A stretch of 5,974 nt of DNA, from contig JASEGY010000234.1 in assembly GCA_030019105.1 (NCBI GenBank), positions 1-5,974 on the forward strand, in the 5' to 3' direction. The position numbers and the translations under genes are program-made. Below are positions 5,686 through 5,974 of this stretch, in pieces (position 1 is the first letter of the stretch; the number at the start of each line of letters is the position of its first letter). The stretch is from a bacterium. GTDB taxonomy: Bacteria > UBA9089 > JASEGY01. The notes beneath the pieces were generated by a model. It worked only from the letters and a program-made list of their open reading frames with translations. It had not been told where the DNA came from and did not search any database.

Positions 5686-5718
5686 AGAAACCAGGTTTCT
5701 TCAAGAAACCTGGTTTCT
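5686..5718. repeat. 33-bp nested palindrome
   Basis: Two 15-bp arms (5686-5700 and 5704-5718) are perfect inverted copies around TCA. Each arm is itself a 7-1-7 palindrome, AGAAACC-A-GGTTTCT and AGAAACC-T-GGTTTCT. The DNA can therefore fold as one long hairpin or as two small ones. No T-run follows. Confidence 0.85.
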
Positions 5719-5811
5719 ACCCGGAAGTACTCCCGCCTCGGTGAGGATACCGATTGTTTCCCCTTTCTTGCGAACCGGGAGGGCGTCTTGTTGAGCGCAA
5801 GGAATTTTTAA

Positions 5812-5840
5812 TTGACAAACTCAAGATAGTTTGGTATATT
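5812..5840 (+). promoter_or_regulatory. Near-consensus sigma70-type promoter
   Basis: A perfect -35 box TTGACA (5812-5817) and a -10 box TATATT (5835-5840) are separated by 17 nt, the optimal spacing. It faces the partial gene at 5927, giving a leader of about 80 nt. This is the only strong promoter-like sequence I found in the window. Confidence 0.75.
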
Positions 5841-5853
5841 TAAACGTAAGCGT

Positions 5854-5913
5854 TCAGGTGTCAGGTATCAGCAGTCAGGTTAACCGTGATTCGTGTCCGT
5901 TTACCGTGTCCGT
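5854..5913 (+). repeat. Short direct repeats in the leader
   Basis: TCAGGT occurs at 5854-5859, 5861-5866 and 5875-5880. CGTGTCCGT occurs at 5892-5900 and again at 5905-5913. They lie between the promoter and the start of the next gene, in what would be its untranslated leader. Confidence 0.6.
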
Positions 5914-5926
5914 ATAAGGAGCTATA

Positions 5927-5974
5927 GTGTTTAAGAAAAAGATTTTGGGGTTGGCTATCCTTTGGAGTTCAGGC
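5927..5974 (+). CDS. Start of a probable exported protein (partial)
   Basis: GTG 5927 follows AAGGAG (5916-5921) by 5 nt and lies about 85 nt after the promoter. The 16 visible codons read MFKKKILGLAILWSSG: a short lysine-rich start followed by hydrophobic residues, as in a signal peptide or N-terminal membrane anchor. The gene runs off the window end, so its product cannot be named. It is probably a separate transcription unit from qmoC. Confidence 0.6.
   Translation, partial: MFKKKILGLAILWSSG

Larger units (their letters stand above)
5607..5926. other. Non-coding interval downstream of qmoC
   Basis: No credible gene is seen on either strand in this 320-base gap. It contains a nested palindrome, a promoter and short direct repeats, listed separately. 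No hairpin followed by a T-run is evident after qmoC, so its transcript end cannot be placed with confidence. Confidence 0.6.

Noticed and set aside
5700..5810. A reverse-strand frame of about 30 codons downstream of qmoC
   Set aside because: It has no start codon and no ribosome binding site, and part of it is the palindrome. Resemblance to a gene remnant was too weak.
5786..5812. A short hairpin followed by ATTTTTA as a qmoC terminator
   Set aside because: The stem is only about 4-6 bp including a wobble, and the T-run overlaps the promoter region, so it is not convincing.
1..5974. CRISPR arrays, tRNA or rRNA genes
   Set aside because: No regularly spaced direct repeats and no recognisable tRNA or rRNA sequence were seen on either strand.

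Overview
The window carries two subunits of the Qmo complex, qmoB and qmoC. Qmo is the membrane-bound quinone-interacting oxidoreductase that links the quinone pool to adenylylsulfate (APS) reductase. This points to an anaerobic, sulfate-reducing or sulfur-metabolising bacterium, probably a Desulfobacterota-type organism. That placement rests on gene content; the sequence contains no marker that fixes the taxon. All genes lie on the + strand.

Layout. Positions 1-205 are intergenic and hold a cluster of three palindromes with TCT/AGA loops. qmoB (206-2437) follows with a good ribosome binding site. In known Qmo operons qmoC follows qmoB closely. Here about 2.06 kb of accessory sequence separates them (2438-4493). 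In order it holds: (a) a type II toxin-antitoxin pair with an intact antitoxin and a ParE/RelE-family toxin cut in two by a 176-bp hairpin-rich insertion; (b) a degenerate fragment of a second, related antitoxin-toxin pair; (c) a PD-(D/E)XK nuclease-like protein of about 198 residues; (d) a DUF4160-DUF2442 pair in which a 7-bp tandem duplication has put the DUF4160 5' end out of frame. qmoC (4494-5606) then resumes with its own strong ribosome binding site.

Positions 5607-5926 are non-coding and contain a 33-bp nested palindrome, a near-consensus sigma70-type promoter and short direct repeats. They lead into the first 16 codons of a probable exported protein (5927-5974), which runs off the window.

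How it fits together. QmoB (FAD, ferredoxin-type clusters, MvhD-like tail) and QmoC (HdrC-like Fe-S domain fused to a haem b membrane domain) should work together with QmoA, which is not in this window. The accessory genes between them face the same way, with short gaps at the qmoB, toxin-antitoxin and DUF junctions, so read-through transcription from qmoB to qmoC is possible. Most of the inserted modules show damage (toxin split, relic pair, DUF4160 frameshift), while both qmo genes are intact. The region looks like a site that has collected small toxin-antitoxin-type modules and palindromic elements and is now decaying. The most notable observations are the Qmo operon interruption, the exactly reconstructable toxin disruption, the second relic pair and the DUF4160 frameshift. 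I do not see a convincing new multi-gene system.
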